NCBI GenBank assembly: GCA_934654775.1
Contig: CAKUGR010000002.1
Location: 111,116 to 175,115, forward strand
Origin: an uncultured Collinsella sp.
GTDB lineage: Bacteria; Actinomycetota; Coriobacteriia; Coriobacteriales; Coriobacteriaceae
Length of the DNA: 64,000 nucleotides
Direction: 5' to 3'
Of this stretch, positions 50,899 through 59,384 are shown piece after piece. Within the stretch, counting starts at the first letter, position 1; every line of letters begins with the position of its first letter. Under the pieces are notes generated by a model, which worked only from the letters and a program-made list of their open reading frames with translations, searched no databases and was not told the origin of the DNA. The position numbers and the translations under genes are program-made.

Positions 50899-52662
50899 CT
50901 AGGCGCGAGTCTTGATCTCCTCGAGCACCTTGGCCACAAACTCGTCAACGCTCATCTGAACGGTCTCGTTGGAGCGGTCGCGGACGGAGATGTTGCCGGC
51001 CTCGACCTCCTTCTCACCCAGAATGAGCATGTATGGCACGCGGTCGATGCTGCGGGCCTCGCGAATCTTGTAGCCGATCTTCTCGTCGCGGTCGTCGCAG
51101 ACCACGCGAATGCCGGCCTCCTCAAGCTTGGCGCACACCTCGTGGGCGTAGTCGCGGCTCTTCTCGGAGACGGGAAGTGCCTTGACTTGCACGGGGGCCA
51201 GCCAGGTGGGGAACTTGCCCGCAAAGTGCTCAATCAAAATACCGATGAAGCGCTCAATGGAGCCAAAGCACACGCGATGCAGCATGATGGGACGCTTCTT
51301 GGTGCCGTCGGCGTCCACGTACTCCAGATCAAAGTTGAGCGGCATCTGGAAGTCGAGCTGGACGGTGCCGCACTGCCAGGTACGACCGAGCGAGTCCTCC
51401 AGATGGAAGTCGATCTTGGGGCCGTAGAAGGCGCCGTCGCCCTCGTTGACCTCGTAGTCCATGCCCAGCTTCTCCAGAGCGGTGCGCAGGCCCTCCTCGG
51501 CGCGAGCCCAGTCCTCGTCCGAACCCATGGAGTCCTCGGGGCGGGTGGAAAGCTCAACGTGATACTTAAAGCCAAACTTTTGGTACACGGAGTCGATGAG
51601 GTTGACCACGCCCACGATCTCGTCGGTCAGCTGGTCGGGACGCACAAACAGGTGGGCGTCGTCCTGGTTAAAGCAGCGCACGCGGAACAGGCCGTGCAGG
51701 GCGCCGCGAAGCTCGTGGCGGTGCACCAGGCCGATCTCGCCGGCGCGTATGGGCAGCTCGCGGTAAGAGTGCGGCTTGGAGGCGTACACCAGCACGCCGC
51801 CCGGGCAGTTCATGGGCTTAATGCAGTACTCTTCGTCGTCGATGACGGTGGAGTACATGTTGTCCTTGTAGTGGTCCCAGTGGCCAGAGGTCTTCCACAG
51901 CTGCTTGTTCATGATGAGCGGCGTGGAGATCTCCACATAGCCGGCCTTGTGGTGGATCTCGCGCCAATAGTCCAGCAGCGTGTTCTTAAGGATCATGCCG
52001 TTGGGCAGGAAGAACGGGAAGCCGGGGGCCTCGTCGCGCATCATAAAGAGGTCCATCTCGCGGCCGATCTTGCGGTGGTCGCGCTTCTTGGCCTCCTCCA
52101 GCATGTGCATGTGCTCGTCGAGCTCTTCCTTGGTGGCAAAGGCGACGCCGTTGATGCGGGTGAGCATCTTGTTGTCCTTGTCGCCCTTCCAGTAAGCGCC
52201 CGAGACGCCGGTGAGCTTAAAGGCCTTCAGCGCCTTGGTGTAGCAGATGTGGGGGCCGACGCACATGTCGATGTAGTCGCCCTGCTGGTAGAAGGTGATG
52301 CGGGCGTCGTCGTCCAGGTCGCCGATGTGCTCGACCTTGTACTTCTCGCCGCGCTCCTCCATAAGGGCGATGGCCTCGGCGCGGGGCTTCTCGTACACGG
52401 AGAACTTAAGGTTCTCCTTGACGATCTTTTTCATCTCGGCCTCGATCGCGGGGAAGTCGTCCTCGCTGATCTTGACGCCCTCGGGCAGGTCGACGTCGTA
52501 GTAGAAGCCGTTGTCGGTCGCGGGGCCGTAGGCAAAGTCGGCCTGGGGGTACAGGCGCTTGATGGCCTGCGCCATGATGTGCGCGGCGGAGTGGCGGATG
52601 ACGTGCGTGACCTCGTCCTGCGGGAGCTCGGCCACCGAGCCGTCATTGTAGAGTGCCTTCAT
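50899..52662 (-). CDS. thrS: Threonyl-tRNA synthetase lacking the TGS domain
   Basis: A 587-residue class II synthetase. Editing domain: HVIRHSAAHIMAQAIKRLYP with the HxxxH zinc motif and later CVGPHICYT. Catalytic core: GMILKNTLLDYWREIHHKAG, CIKPMNCPGGVLVYAS, RHELRGALHGLFRVRCFNQD and the C-terminal anticodon domain VLPVSEKSRDYAHEV... The chain starts only 18 residues before the editing domain, so the usual N-terminal TGS domain (about 60 residues) is absent. SD GAGGAG precedes the ATG at 52662. Confidence 0.95.
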   Translation of the reverse strand: MKALYNDGSVAELPQDEVTHVIRHSAAHIMAQAIKRLYPQADFAYGPATDNGFYYDVDLPEGVKISEDDFPAIEAEMKKIVKENLKFSVYEKPRAEAIALMEERGEKYKVEHIGDLDDDARITFYQQGDYIDMCVGPHICYTKALKAFKLTGVSGAYWKGDKDNKMLTRINGVAFATKEELDEHMHMLEEAKKRDHRKIGREMDLFMMRDEAPGFPFFLPNGMILKNTLLDYWREIHHKAGYVEISTPLIMNKQLWKTSGHWDHYKDNMYSTVIDDEEYCIKPMNCPGGVLVYASKPHSYRELPIRAGEIGLVHRHELRGALHGLFRVRCFNQDDAHLFVRPDQLTDEIVGVVNLIDSVYQKFGFKYHVELSTRPEDSMGSDEDWARAEEGLRTALEKLGMDYEVNEGDGAFYGPKIDFHLEDSLGRTWQCGTVQLDFQMPLNFDLEYVDADGTKKRPIMLHRVCFGSIERFIGILIEHFAGKFPTWLAPVQVKALPVSEKSRDYAHEVCAKLEEAGIRVVCDDRDEKIGYKIREARSIDRVPYMLILGEKEVEAGNISVRDRSNETVQMSVDEFVAKVLEEIKTRA

Positions 52663-52753
52663 GGGTATGTTTTCTCCTCTCGGATGCCTGGTGCAAGTGC
52701 GTGCGCCCGGCGCTGGTGCGGCGCTTGCAGGCGCGGCGTTTTTGACTTGCATC

Positions 52754-52781
52754 ATTATAGGCAGGTTGCCTTGGTATACAA
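52754..52781 (-). promoter_or_regulatory. Promoter of thrS
   Basis: On the minus strand TTGTAT, a 16-bp spacer and a perfect TATAAT, giving a leader of about 85 nt. No T-box signature (AGGGTGG-type) is visible. Confidence 0.75.
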
Positions 52782-52782
52782 G

Positions 52783-52817
52783 CGCCCGCCGCACCTTAAT
52801 GGCACGGCGGGCGATTT
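52783..52817. terminator. GC hairpin upstream of thrS promoter
   Basis: CGCCCGCCG and CGGCGGGCG form a 9-bp stem, followed by GATTTT on the plus strand. It lies between the zinc-ribbon gene stop and the thrS -35 box and probably terminates that gene. Confidence 0.6.
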
Positions 52818-52919
52818 TCTACGCATGCTTCATCGTGTGGGTGTTGGGCTGCGGGGCGTGGGACGGCTGCGCGAGATGCGCGGCGCCCGCGGCTTGCGGC
52901 CGGCCCGGCGATGGATGCG

Positions 52920-53351
52920 TTACTGGATGCGAGTTCGGCAGTAGGGGCAGACCTTCCAGTGCGCATCGAGCGGACGATGGCAGCTGGGGCACACGTTGCG
53001 AACCTGGGTGTCGCACACGGGGCAGACCACGAAGTCCTTCTCGATGGGCGCACCGCACTGCGGGCAGGTGCCGTACTGGGCAAGCTGGCGCTCGCGCAGG
53101 GCCATGTCCAGCTCCTGCTCCTCGCGGTCGGCCGCGTAGGAGTGCGGGCGCAGGACCAGGTAGGCGATGAGGCCCACAAACGGGATGAGGGCGATGATGC
53201 CCCATGCCACGTAGGCGCTGGCGCCGCGGCGACGGGCGTCGATGAACACATAGACGACCGACAGCACGTACAGGGCGATGATAAAGCCCACGAAGGCATA
53301 GATGACGCCCATAAGCTGCGGCGACATGAGCTCGTTGATGTATTTGGACAT
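52920..53351 (-). CDS. Small two-TM protein with double zinc ribbon
   Basis: A 143-residue protein. Two membrane segments (LMGVIYAFVGFIIALYVLSV and AYVAWGIIALIPFVGLIAYL) at the N-terminus are followed by a helix with KDREEQELDMALRERQLA-like heptads and then CPQCGAPIEKDFVVCPVC and CPSCHRPLDAHWKVCPYC, a double zinc ribbon. This is the layout of the PLDc_N-type membrane proteins with zinc ribbons. Function unknown. Confidence 0.8.
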   Translation of the reverse strand: MSKYINELMSPQLMGVIYAFVGFIIALYVLSVVYVFIDARRRGASAYVAWGIIALIPFVGLIAYLVLRPHSYAADREEQELDMALRERQLAQYGTCPQCGAPIEKDFVVCPVCDTQVRNVCPSCHRPLDAHWKVCPYCRTRIQ

Positions 53352-53452
53352 TGAGGTGTACCTTTCGGAATATTTACAGTCCGGTCAAGTTTACCACGGG
53401 GTTTGTTTATATGGGACCACGGCAAGGTACGGGGCAGGCGCGGACACAAACA

Positions 53453-53990
53453 TCTCAATCTGTAACAGGTGGGAGCGGAATCCGGGTCTAGGTGTTACAG
53501 ATCGAGACACAGGGGTCCCTCCCCGACTTCAATCTCGATCTGTAACATCTTGAATCCAAATCCTCAGCTAACTGTTACAGATTAAGACAAAGAAAACCGT
53601 CCGAACCGAATGTCTCAATCTGTAACAGCTAGGGGCCAGAAACCCTTCTATCTGTTACAGAACAAGACAAAGGAAAACGTCCAATCTCAATATCTCAATC
53701 TGTAACAACAAGTCGACAAAAACAGGACTAACCGTTATAGATTTAGACATTCGAAACCGACTGATAGGTTCATCTAAATCTGTAACATCTAGACCCCAAA
53801 ACGGTCCCCAGATGTTACAGACCGAGACAGAGGATTCCCTCCCCGACTTCAATCTCAATCTGTAACAGTTAGGACTGTAATTCCCTTCTAGCTGTTACAG
53901 ATCGAGACAAACGTTAGACCCGCTTGGCAAACGTCTCAATCTGTAACATCTAGGAACCAAATCCTCTGCTTACTGTTACAGAACGAAATA
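53453..53990. repeat. Seven-unit 80-bp array of paired inverted arms
   Basis: Unit starts at 53453, 53533, 53613, 53693, 53773, 53853 and 53934. Each unit is TCTCAATCTGTAACA, exactly 25 bp of variable sequence, and TGTTACAGATCGAGACA, then 23 bp (24 once) to the next unit. CTGTAACA or its complement is intact in 13 of 14 arms (the exception is CGTTATAG in unit 4). Interiors differ, though several carry CTAGG/CTAG near the ends and two of the 23-bp gaps are nearly alike. It lies between divergent genes. It is not a CRISPR array. Confidence 0.9.
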
Positions 53991-54126
53991 AAACTCCGAC
54001 ATCGAAGGCGGCAGACGAGGTTGTTGGCCCCACTGGGTCTCCCCTCGCCTGCCGTTGACGGATGCTGCGGGGCTGTTCGCCGCATTGCCGCCGCACTGGG
54101 GGTGTGCACAACGTAGGATAGTCTTA

Positions 54127-54141
54127 TTGACAGCCTGTCAA
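54127..54141 (+). promoter_or_regulatory. Palindromic operator candidate TTGACAGCCTGTCAA
   Basis: A perfect 7-bp inverted repeat around one base, 17 bp before the GTG start of the GlpA-like gene, placed where a repressor could block the operon. Confidence 0.45.
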
Positions 54142-54158
54142 CTCGTCTGGGAGGCACT

Positions 54159-55622
54159 GTGACAGAAACGTTTGATATCGCGATTGTGGGCGCGGGCATC
54201 ACCGGATGCGCCATCGCGCGGCAGCTCGCGCGCTATGACCTGTCCATTTGCGTAGTCGAGGCGGCCAACGACATCGCGCTGGGCGCGTCGAAGGCCAACG
54301 GCGGCCTGGTGCACGCCGGCTACGATCCGGCGCCGGGCACGGTAAAGGCGCAGGTCAATGCCCGTGGCTGCGAGCTGTATGGTACCTGGGCCCAGGAGCT
54401 GGGCTTTTTGTTTAGCCGCACCGGGTCGATGGTGCTGGGGTTTAACGACGAAGACCGCGCACACCTGGAGAAGCTGCGCCAGAATGGCCTTGCCAACGGC
54501 GTCCCCGAGCTGTCAATTATCGGCCCCGAGCGCATCCACGAGCTGGAGCCGCGAGCGAGTGCCAAGGCGACGTGCGCACTGTGGTGCCCCTCGACTGGCT
54601 TTGTCGATCCCTTTGAGGTCGCCATCGCCGCGCTGGAGAACGCCGTGGCCAACGGGGTGACGTTTATGCGGTCCGCGCCGGTGGAAGCGATTGAGGTTGC
54701 TGGCGGCGAGGCTACCGACGGGGCTGCGCGCTTTACGCTGGTGACACCCGCCGGAGACGTGCGCTGTCGCCACCTGATCAACGCCGCGGGCAACGGCGCC
54801 GCGGATATCTCGCATATGGCGGGCGCCGAGGAGTTCCAGATGGTCTGGCGCCAAGGGAACATCGTGGTGCTGGACAAGGAGCCGCGTGCGCTCATGCCGC
54901 TCTACCCTGTTCCCACGCCGGTGTCCAAGGGCGTTATCGTCACGGGTACCGTACATGGCAACACCGTGATTACCGCGACGGCCGCCGTGCGCGAGCCGGG
55001 CGATACACAGACCTATGCGAACGACGTCAACGCGCTCCTGACCGGCGCGCGAAAGCTGGTGCCCGATCTGGACACGCGTCGTGTGGTGCGCGCGTTTGCC
55101 GGCGGACGCCCGGTCATTCAGGGAACGAACGACTTCTTTATTGGGCAGTCGGCCGTGGTGCCGGGGCTGTTCCAGGCGGCGGGCATTCAGTCGCCAGGAG
55201 TGGCGAGCGCGCCGGCCATTGCCGAGTGCATGGAGCAGGTGCTGTGCGATGCCGGCGTGGCTCTACACGAGCGAGCCGACTGGAATCCGATTCGCCGCGC
55301 GCCGGACGACTTCGACCGTGCGCCGCTTGCGCGCAAGGAGAAGCTCATTGAGTCCGACCCTGCATGGGGGCAGATCGTCTGCCGCTGCGAGACGGTGCCC
55401 GAGGCCGAGATTGTGGCCGCGATTCGACGCCGCCCGGGCGCGGTTTCGGTCGAGGGCGTCAAGCGCCGCTGCCGCGCCGGCATGGGCCGCTGCCAGAGCG
55501 GCTTTTGCCAAAGCCGCGTGGTGGCGATTCTGGCCCGAGAGCTGGGCTGCGACCCCAGCGAGGTGCTGCTGGAGGATGCCGGATCTTGGTTGGTTGAGGG
55601 ACCGCTGAAGGGGGTGCGCTAG
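54159..55622 (+). CDS. FAD-dependent oxidoreductase, GlpA-like with BFD Fe-S domain
   Basis: A 487-residue flavoprotein. The FAD-binding fold begins FDIAIVGAGITGCAIARQLA; GASKANGGLVHAGYDPAPGT is typical of glycerol-3-phosphate dehydrogenase-like oxidoreductases. The C-terminal bacterioferritin-associated-ferredoxin-like domain has CRCETVPEAEIVAAI and CRAGMGRCQSGFC, giving four Cys for a [2Fe-2S] cluster. The start is GTG with SD GGGAGG. It is translated with the next gene (1 bp apart) and is thought to oxidise a hydroxy-acid or glycerol phosphate under anaerobic conditions; the substrate is inferred. Confidence 0.85.
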   Translation: MTETFDIAIVGAGITGCAIARQLARYDLSICVVEAANDIALGASKANGGLVHAGYDPAPGTVKAQVNARGCELYGTWAQELGFLFSRTGSMVLGFNDEDRAHLEKLRQNGLANGVPELSIIGPERIHELEPRASAKATCALWCPSTGFVDPFEVAIAALENAVANGVTFMRSAPVEAIEVAGGEATDGAARFTLVTPAGDVRCRHLINAAGNGAADISHMAGAEEFQMVWRQGNIVVLDKEPRALMPLYPVPTPVSKGVIVTGTVHGNTVITATAAVREPGDTQTYANDVNALLTGARKLVPDLDTRRVVRAFAGGRPVIQGTNDFFIGQSAVVPGLFQAAGIQSPGVASAPAIAECMEQVLCDAGVALHERADWNPIRRAPDDFDRAPLARKEKLIESDPAWGQIVCRCETVPEAEIVAAIRRRPGAVSVEGVKRRCRAGMGRCQSGFCQSRVVAILARELGCDPSEVLLEDAGSWLVEGPLKGVR

Positions 55623-55623
55623 G

Positions 55624-57018
55624 ATGGCGACGTTTGATATGTGCGACGAACGCGCGGAGGTCGGAGCTGCAGCGCCCGTGCAAACGCAGGCCTTCGACGT
55701 GATCGTCATCGGAGGCGGCCCCGCCGGTATGGCGGCCGCGCTTGCCGCGCACAAGGCCGGCGCACGCGTGGCCATCGTGGAGCGCGAGCAGCATCTGGGC
55801 GGCATCCTGCGCCAGTGCATCCACCCGGGCTTTGGACTGTCGCACTTTAAGCAGGAGCTCACCGGTCCCGAGTACGCGCAGCGCTTTATCGACCAGGTGC
55901 GCGCGACCGACATTGCGTTGTTCTTGAGCAGCATGGTGCTTGGAATCGATTCGGGCGAGGGCGCGGACTCGTCAAGCGTGGATGAGGGTGCGGGAGCCGC
56001 CGCGGTCCACACCGTCACGCTCATGAACCCCGCCGGCATGTTGCAGCTCACCGGGCGTGCCGTCGTCCTTGCTATGGGATGCCGCGAGCGCACCCGCAGC
56101 GAGATCAAGATTCCCGGCAGCCGACCTGCCGGCGTGTTTACGGCCGGCCTGGCGCAGCGATACATCAATATCGAGAACCTCAAACCCGGCTCGCGTGCCG
56201 TCATTTTGGGCTCGGGCGACATCGGGCTGATCATGGCACGCCGCTGCACGCTCGAGGGTATTTCGGTCGAGGGCGTGTACGAGCTCATGCCGTACGCCAA
56301 CGGTCTGCGTCGCAATGTGAAGAACTGCCTGGACGATTTTGGCATTCCGCTGCATCTGTCGACTACCGTCACGCGTGTGATCGGACATGACCGCGTGGAG
56401 GCCGTCGAGGTCAGCCAGGTCGACGAACACCTGGCGCCTATTCCGGGGACTGAGCGCATCGTTCCGTGCGATACGCTGCTGCTTTCGGTGGGATTGATTC
56501 CCGAGAATGAGCTTTCGGTGGGCGCGGGCGTGGAGCTGGACCCGCGCACGCGTGGCGCCGTGGTGGACCAGAGCCTGCAGACGGGCGTGCCGGGCATCTT
56601 TGCCTGCGGCAACGTGCTGCACGTACACGACCTGGCCGATAACGTGACGACTGAGTCCGAGCGAGCCGGCGCGGCTGCGGCGGCGTGGGCGTTGGGCGGT
56701 AGCACGGGTGCCGGGGTGGACACTGCGGGTGCGGGCCGCGAGCTCACAGTCTCCCCCGCCGGCATCGCAGGCTACGCGTTACCCGGACGTATTACGACCG
56801 TGGCACTCACCAAAGTCAACTTCCGCGTGCGCCGACCGGTCGATACTGCCCGCGTGCGCATCCTCGCAGGCGGTGAGGAGCTGTTTGCGGGCAAGGTTCG
56901 CGCGTTTAAGCCGAGCGTTATGGAGAGTTTCCCGCTACCGGCGAAAGTCATCCAGCAAGCGCTCGACCTTGGTGCCAGTGAGATTGTCCTGTCCGTCGAT
57001 CCCGTCGAGGAGGCATAA
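55624..57018 (+). CDS. NAD(P)/FAD-dependent oxidoreductase, pyridine nucleotide-disulfide type
   Basis: A 464-residue flavoprotein. FDVIVIGGGPAGMAAALAAH is the FAD-binding motif and GGILRQCIHPGFGLSHF the conserved Cys-containing region of this subgroup; VILGSGDIGLIMARRC is the NAD-binding motif; FACGNVLHVHDLADNVT the C-terminal FAD contact. It passes electrons between NAD(P) and the GlpA-like partner. It is gene two of a three-gene operon that recurs in anaerobes with DUF1667. Confidence 0.85.
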   Translation: MATFDMCDERAEVGAAAPVQTQAFDVIVIGGGPAGMAAALAAHKAGARVAIVEREQHLGGILRQCIHPGFGLSHFKQELTGPEYAQRFIDQVRATDIALFLSSMVLGIDSGEGADSSSVDEGAGAAAVHTVTLMNPAGMLQLTGRAVVLAMGCRERTRSEIKIPGSRPAGVFTAGLAQRYINIENLKPGSRAVILGSGDIGLIMARRCTLEGISVEGVYELMPYANGLRRNVKNCLDDFGIPLHLSTTVTRVIGHDRVEAVEVSQVDEHLAPIPGTERIVPCDTLLLSVGLIPENELSVGAGVELDPRTRGAVVDQSLQTGVPGIFACGNVLHVHDLADNVTTESERAGAAAAAWALGGSTGAGVDTAGAGRELTVSPAGIAGYALPGRITTVALTKVNFRVRRPVDTARVRILAGGEELFAGKVRAFKPSVMESFPLPAKVIQQALDLGASEIVLSVDPVEEA

Positions 57019-57022
57019 AGCT

Positions 57023-57421
57023 ATGAGCGATAACGTGATTGAAACGCTGCAGTTCAACTGCACGACCTGCCCATCCGAATGCCTCCTGACCGTAGAGGTG
57101 GAGCGCGATACCGACGGCAACGTGGCGGCAGTGCATTCCGTGACCGGCAACAGCTGCCCGCGCGGCGACAAGTTCGCGCATCAGGAGCTCACCTGCCCCA
57201 TGCGCGTGCTCACGACGACCGTAGCCGTATCTGGCGGCGACGAAGCCCTGCTCCCCGTACGCACAGCCGAGGCCATCCCGCTGGCACTCCATGCCCAGGC
57301 CATGGACCTCATTCGCGGCCTGGTCGTCGACGCCCCCATCCGAATGAGCGATGTAGTCCGCCCCAACCTCCTAGACACCGGTACCGACCTCATCGCCAGC
57401 ATGGACATCGGCCAAACCTAA
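57023..57421 (+). CDS. DUF1667 Fe-S protein
   Basis: A 132-residue protein with FNCTTCPSECLLTVEVERD, NSCPRGDKFAHQELTCPMRV and LTTTVAVSGGDEALLPVRTA. The CxxCxxxC and C...C spacing suggests a bound iron-sulfur cluster. DUF1667 genes regularly follow a GlpA-like and FAD-oxidoreductase pair, as here. SD GAGGAGG precedes the ATG at 57023. Confidence 0.9.
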   Translation: MSDNVIETLQFNCTTCPSECLLTVEVERDTDGNVAAVHSVTGNSCPRGDKFAHQELTCPMRVLTTTVAVSGGDEALLPVRTAEAIPLALHAQAMDLIRGLVVDAPIRMSDVVRPNLLDTGTDLIASMDIGQT

Positions 57422-57432
57422 GTAGTCATTTT

Positions 57433-57462
57433 GGGACGGGGCTCTTTTAGCTACCCCGTCCC
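57433..57462. repeat. Short GGGACGGGG hairpin after DUF1667
   Basis: GGGACGGGG and CCCCGTCCC enclose CTCTTTTAGCTA. It is a half-size relative of the long palindromes. The whole interval 57422-57897 is noncoding and holds this, element C and palindrome copy 3. Confidence 0.7.
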
Positions 57463-57527
57463 CTTCCCTTCGGCAGCAAAAGCGCCCTCTCGGCTGCTAG
57501 CGAATTTGTGCCATTTCAAAACTATGC

Positions 57528-57659
57528 CGGATTACGGGGCTAAATCGAGAACCCCCAACCACAACGCCCATTTTCGATTTTCGCCAAGCCGTTTACCTGC
57601 GGTTTTATTATTCCCATTTCACCCATGGTCGGGCAAACCCAATCCAGCCCCGTAATCCG
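57528..57659. repeat. Variable-arm inverted element C
   Basis: CGGATTACGGGGCT and complement (14 bp, exact) enclose CGCCAAGCCGTTTACCTGCG and GTTTT at about 57585-57606, the shared core of this family. Confidence 0.75.
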
Positions 57660-57728
57660 CCACACTTTTGAAAACAGCTCATTTGGGACGGACCTCTTTT
57701 GGCCTCTTTTGCCCGAACATCCGCTCAA

Positions 57729-57804
57729 ATGATTTTTCTGGGACGGGGCTTTAATAATCATTGGGTTCCGAATGATTATTTAAGCCCCGTCCCAGAAAAA
57801 TCAT
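57729..57804. repeat. Long intergenic palindrome, GGGACGGGG family, copy 3
   Basis: Arms ATGATTTTTCTGGGACGGGG and complement, with TTTAATAATCATT near the loop; differs from copies 1 and 2 by paired changes (GCTTTAAT for GATTAAAA), which keep the stem intact. Confidence 0.9.
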
Positions 57805-57897
57805 GCCAAGGGGTGTCCCAAGGTGCCGGCATAAAAGGAACGTCCCTAAATGCCGGGCATGGGATACCATGGTGGCACCCTAGCGAAAGGATGTTTC

Positions 57898-58986
57898 ATG
57901 GCACATGTCGATGACCAGCGTGTGGCTCGCGTACTCGATGCGCTCGAGGCCCAGCACCCCGGTGCGCAGCTGCTCGTGAATGACCCGTGGTCGATCTACT
58001 ACCTGACCGGCTTTTATGCCGATATGTTCGAGCGCTTTTGCGGCGTGCTGCTCACGCGCGACGCCGAGCCGGTGATTCTGGTCAACGCCCTGCACCAACT
58101 GCCCGAATACGATAACGCTCGCGTGGCCTACCACACCGATACCGACGTCGTGGCCGAAGCCATTGCCCGCGAGATCGATCCGACCAAGCCCCTCGGCATC
58201 GATACCGTCATGCGCTCGGGCTTTTTGATGCCTCTCATGGAGCGCCACGCGGCGAGTGAGTTTTTCCTGGGCGACTTTGCCGTGACCGCCGCTCGCACGT
58301 ACAAAGACGCCGCCGAGCAGGAGCTTATGCGCGTGTCCTCGGCCGCCAACGACGCCGTGATGGTCGACGCGATCAAACTCGCGCACGAGGGCGTGACGGA
58401 GCGCGAGATTGCCGACCAGATGCTCGGCCTGTACCGCAAGCACGACTGCGAGGACTTTAGCTTCCCGCCCATCGTGAGCTTTGGCGCCAACGCAGGTGAT
58501 CCGCACCACGAACCCGACGACACTGTGCTCAAGCGCGGCGACGTGGTGCTGTTCGACATTGGCGGACGTCATCGTAGCTACTGCTCAGACATGACGCGCA
58601 CGTTCTTTTGGGGCGAGCCGGACGAGGAGACGGCGCGCATCTACGACATCGTACGTCGCGCCAACGAGGCTGCCGAGGCACTCATCGCGCCGGGCGTGCG
58701 CATGTGCGACCTGGACCGCGCCGCACGCGACGTGATTGAGGACGCGGGCTACGGTAAGTACTTTACGCACCGCTTGGGTCACTCGATCGGCCTGCAAGAT
58801 CACGAGCCGGGCGACGTTTCGTTCGTCAACGAACAGGTAATTGAACCGGGTATGACGTTCTCCATCGAGCCGGGTATCTACCTCCCCGGCCGCACCGGCG
58901 TCCGCATCGAGGACCTGGCCCTGGTGACCGAGTCCGGCGTCGAGATCCTCAACGCCTACTCCCACGATCCGGCCCGCCTAGACTAG
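57898..58986 (+). CDS. M24-family Xaa-Pro aminopeptidase-like protein
   Basis: A 362-residue protein. N-terminal creatinase-like domain (LLVNDPWSIYYLTGFYADMF) and C-terminal pita-bread metallopeptidase: FPPIVSFGANAGDPHHEPDD, VLFDIGGRHRSYCSDMTRTF (two metal Asp), GKYFTHRLGHSIGLQDHEPG (His), TFSIEPGIYLPGRTGVRIED (Glu). All metal ligands are present, so it is probably an active dipeptidase or aminopeptidase P. The ATG at 57898 has SD GAAAGGA. Confidence 0.9.
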   Translation: MAHVDDQRVARVLDALEAQHPGAQLLVNDPWSIYYLTGFYADMFERFCGVLLTRDAEPVILVNALHQLPEYDNARVAYHTDTDVVAEAIAREIDPTKPLGIDTVMRSGFLMPLMERHAASEFFLGDFAVTAARTYKDAAEQELMRVSSAANDAVMVDAIKLAHEGVTEREIADQMLGLYRKHDCEDFSFPPIVSFGANAGDPHHEPDDTVLKRGDVVLFDIGGRHRSYCSDMTRTFFWGEPDEETARIYDIVRRANEAAEALIAPGVRMCDLDRAARDVIEDAGYGKYFTHRLGHSIGLQDHEPGDVSFVNEQVIEPGMTFSIEPGIYLPGRTGVRIEDLALVTESGVEILNAYSHDPARLD

Positions 58987-58989
58987 CCA

Positions 58990-59020
58990 ATGCGGCAAAG
59001 GGACAGTCCTTTTGCCGCAT
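58990..59020. repeat. Palindrome with GGGACAGTCC centre
   Basis: ATGCGGCAAAGG and CCTTTTGCCGCAT flank GACAGT 4 bp after the aminopeptidase stop; probably a terminator-like member of the palindrome family. The interval 58987-59384 has no gene. Confidence 0.7.
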
Positions 59021-59036
59021 CCCGCTAACGACGCGC

Positions 59037-59193
59037 CACGAAAACGGGCCATCTACTACGTTTAACCCGCATGGGTCAACCATGCGGGTCTTTTTTGAAA
59101 ATCGCCAAGCCTTCTACCTGCGGTTTTGTTTTCGCAATTCTCGGTGTGGTCGAGGGTGACCGGTCAAACGTAGTAGATAGGCCCATTTCGTGG
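59037..59193. repeat. Variable-arm inverted element D
   Basis: CCACGAAAACGGGCCATCTA plus CTACGTTT and an imperfect complement form a 27-bp stem around 100 bp with CGCCAAGCCTTCTACCTGCG and GTTTTGTT at about 59103-59130. It shares the core with C almost base for base but not the arms. Confidence 0.75.
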
Positions 59194-59216
59194 CAAGCAG
59201 GTCTGCATAAGGCAAA

Positions 59217-59297
59217 GGGTAGCTAATTTGGGACGGGGCCATTTTGACTACCCGCTTGCAGGGTAGTCAAAATGGCCCCGTCCCAAATTAGCTACCC
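59217..59297. repeat. Long palindrome, GGGACGGGG family, variant copy 4
   Basis: GGGTAGCTAATTTGGGACGG then GGCCATTTTGACTACCC and exact complement enclose GCTTGCA. It keeps GGGACGGGG but has different distal sequence from copies 1-3. Confidence 0.88.
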
Positions 59298-59311
59298 CCA
59301 CAGCCAAACGA

Positions 59312-59354
59312 AAGGCCTCCTGGCCCTCGTGGTTTACGAGGAACGGGAGGCCTT
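59312..59354 (-). terminator. Terminator of the surface-protein gene
   Basis: AAGGCCTCC and its complement with an inner CCTCGT/ACGAGG stem; TTTCGTTT follows on the minus strand, 31 bp after the gene stop. Confidence 0.75.
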
Positions 59355-59384
59355 CTTGTGCCCTAGGACTCTATGCGCTCGGCG

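Noticed and set aside
52663-52753. T-box riboswitch before thrS
   Set aside because: No AGGGTGG antiterminator or specifier-loop pattern in the 85-nt leader.
53453-53990. CRISPR array
   Set aside because: The repeats alternate in orientation, are only 15-17 bp with variation, the 23-25 bp gaps are partly similar to each other, and no cas genes are nearby.
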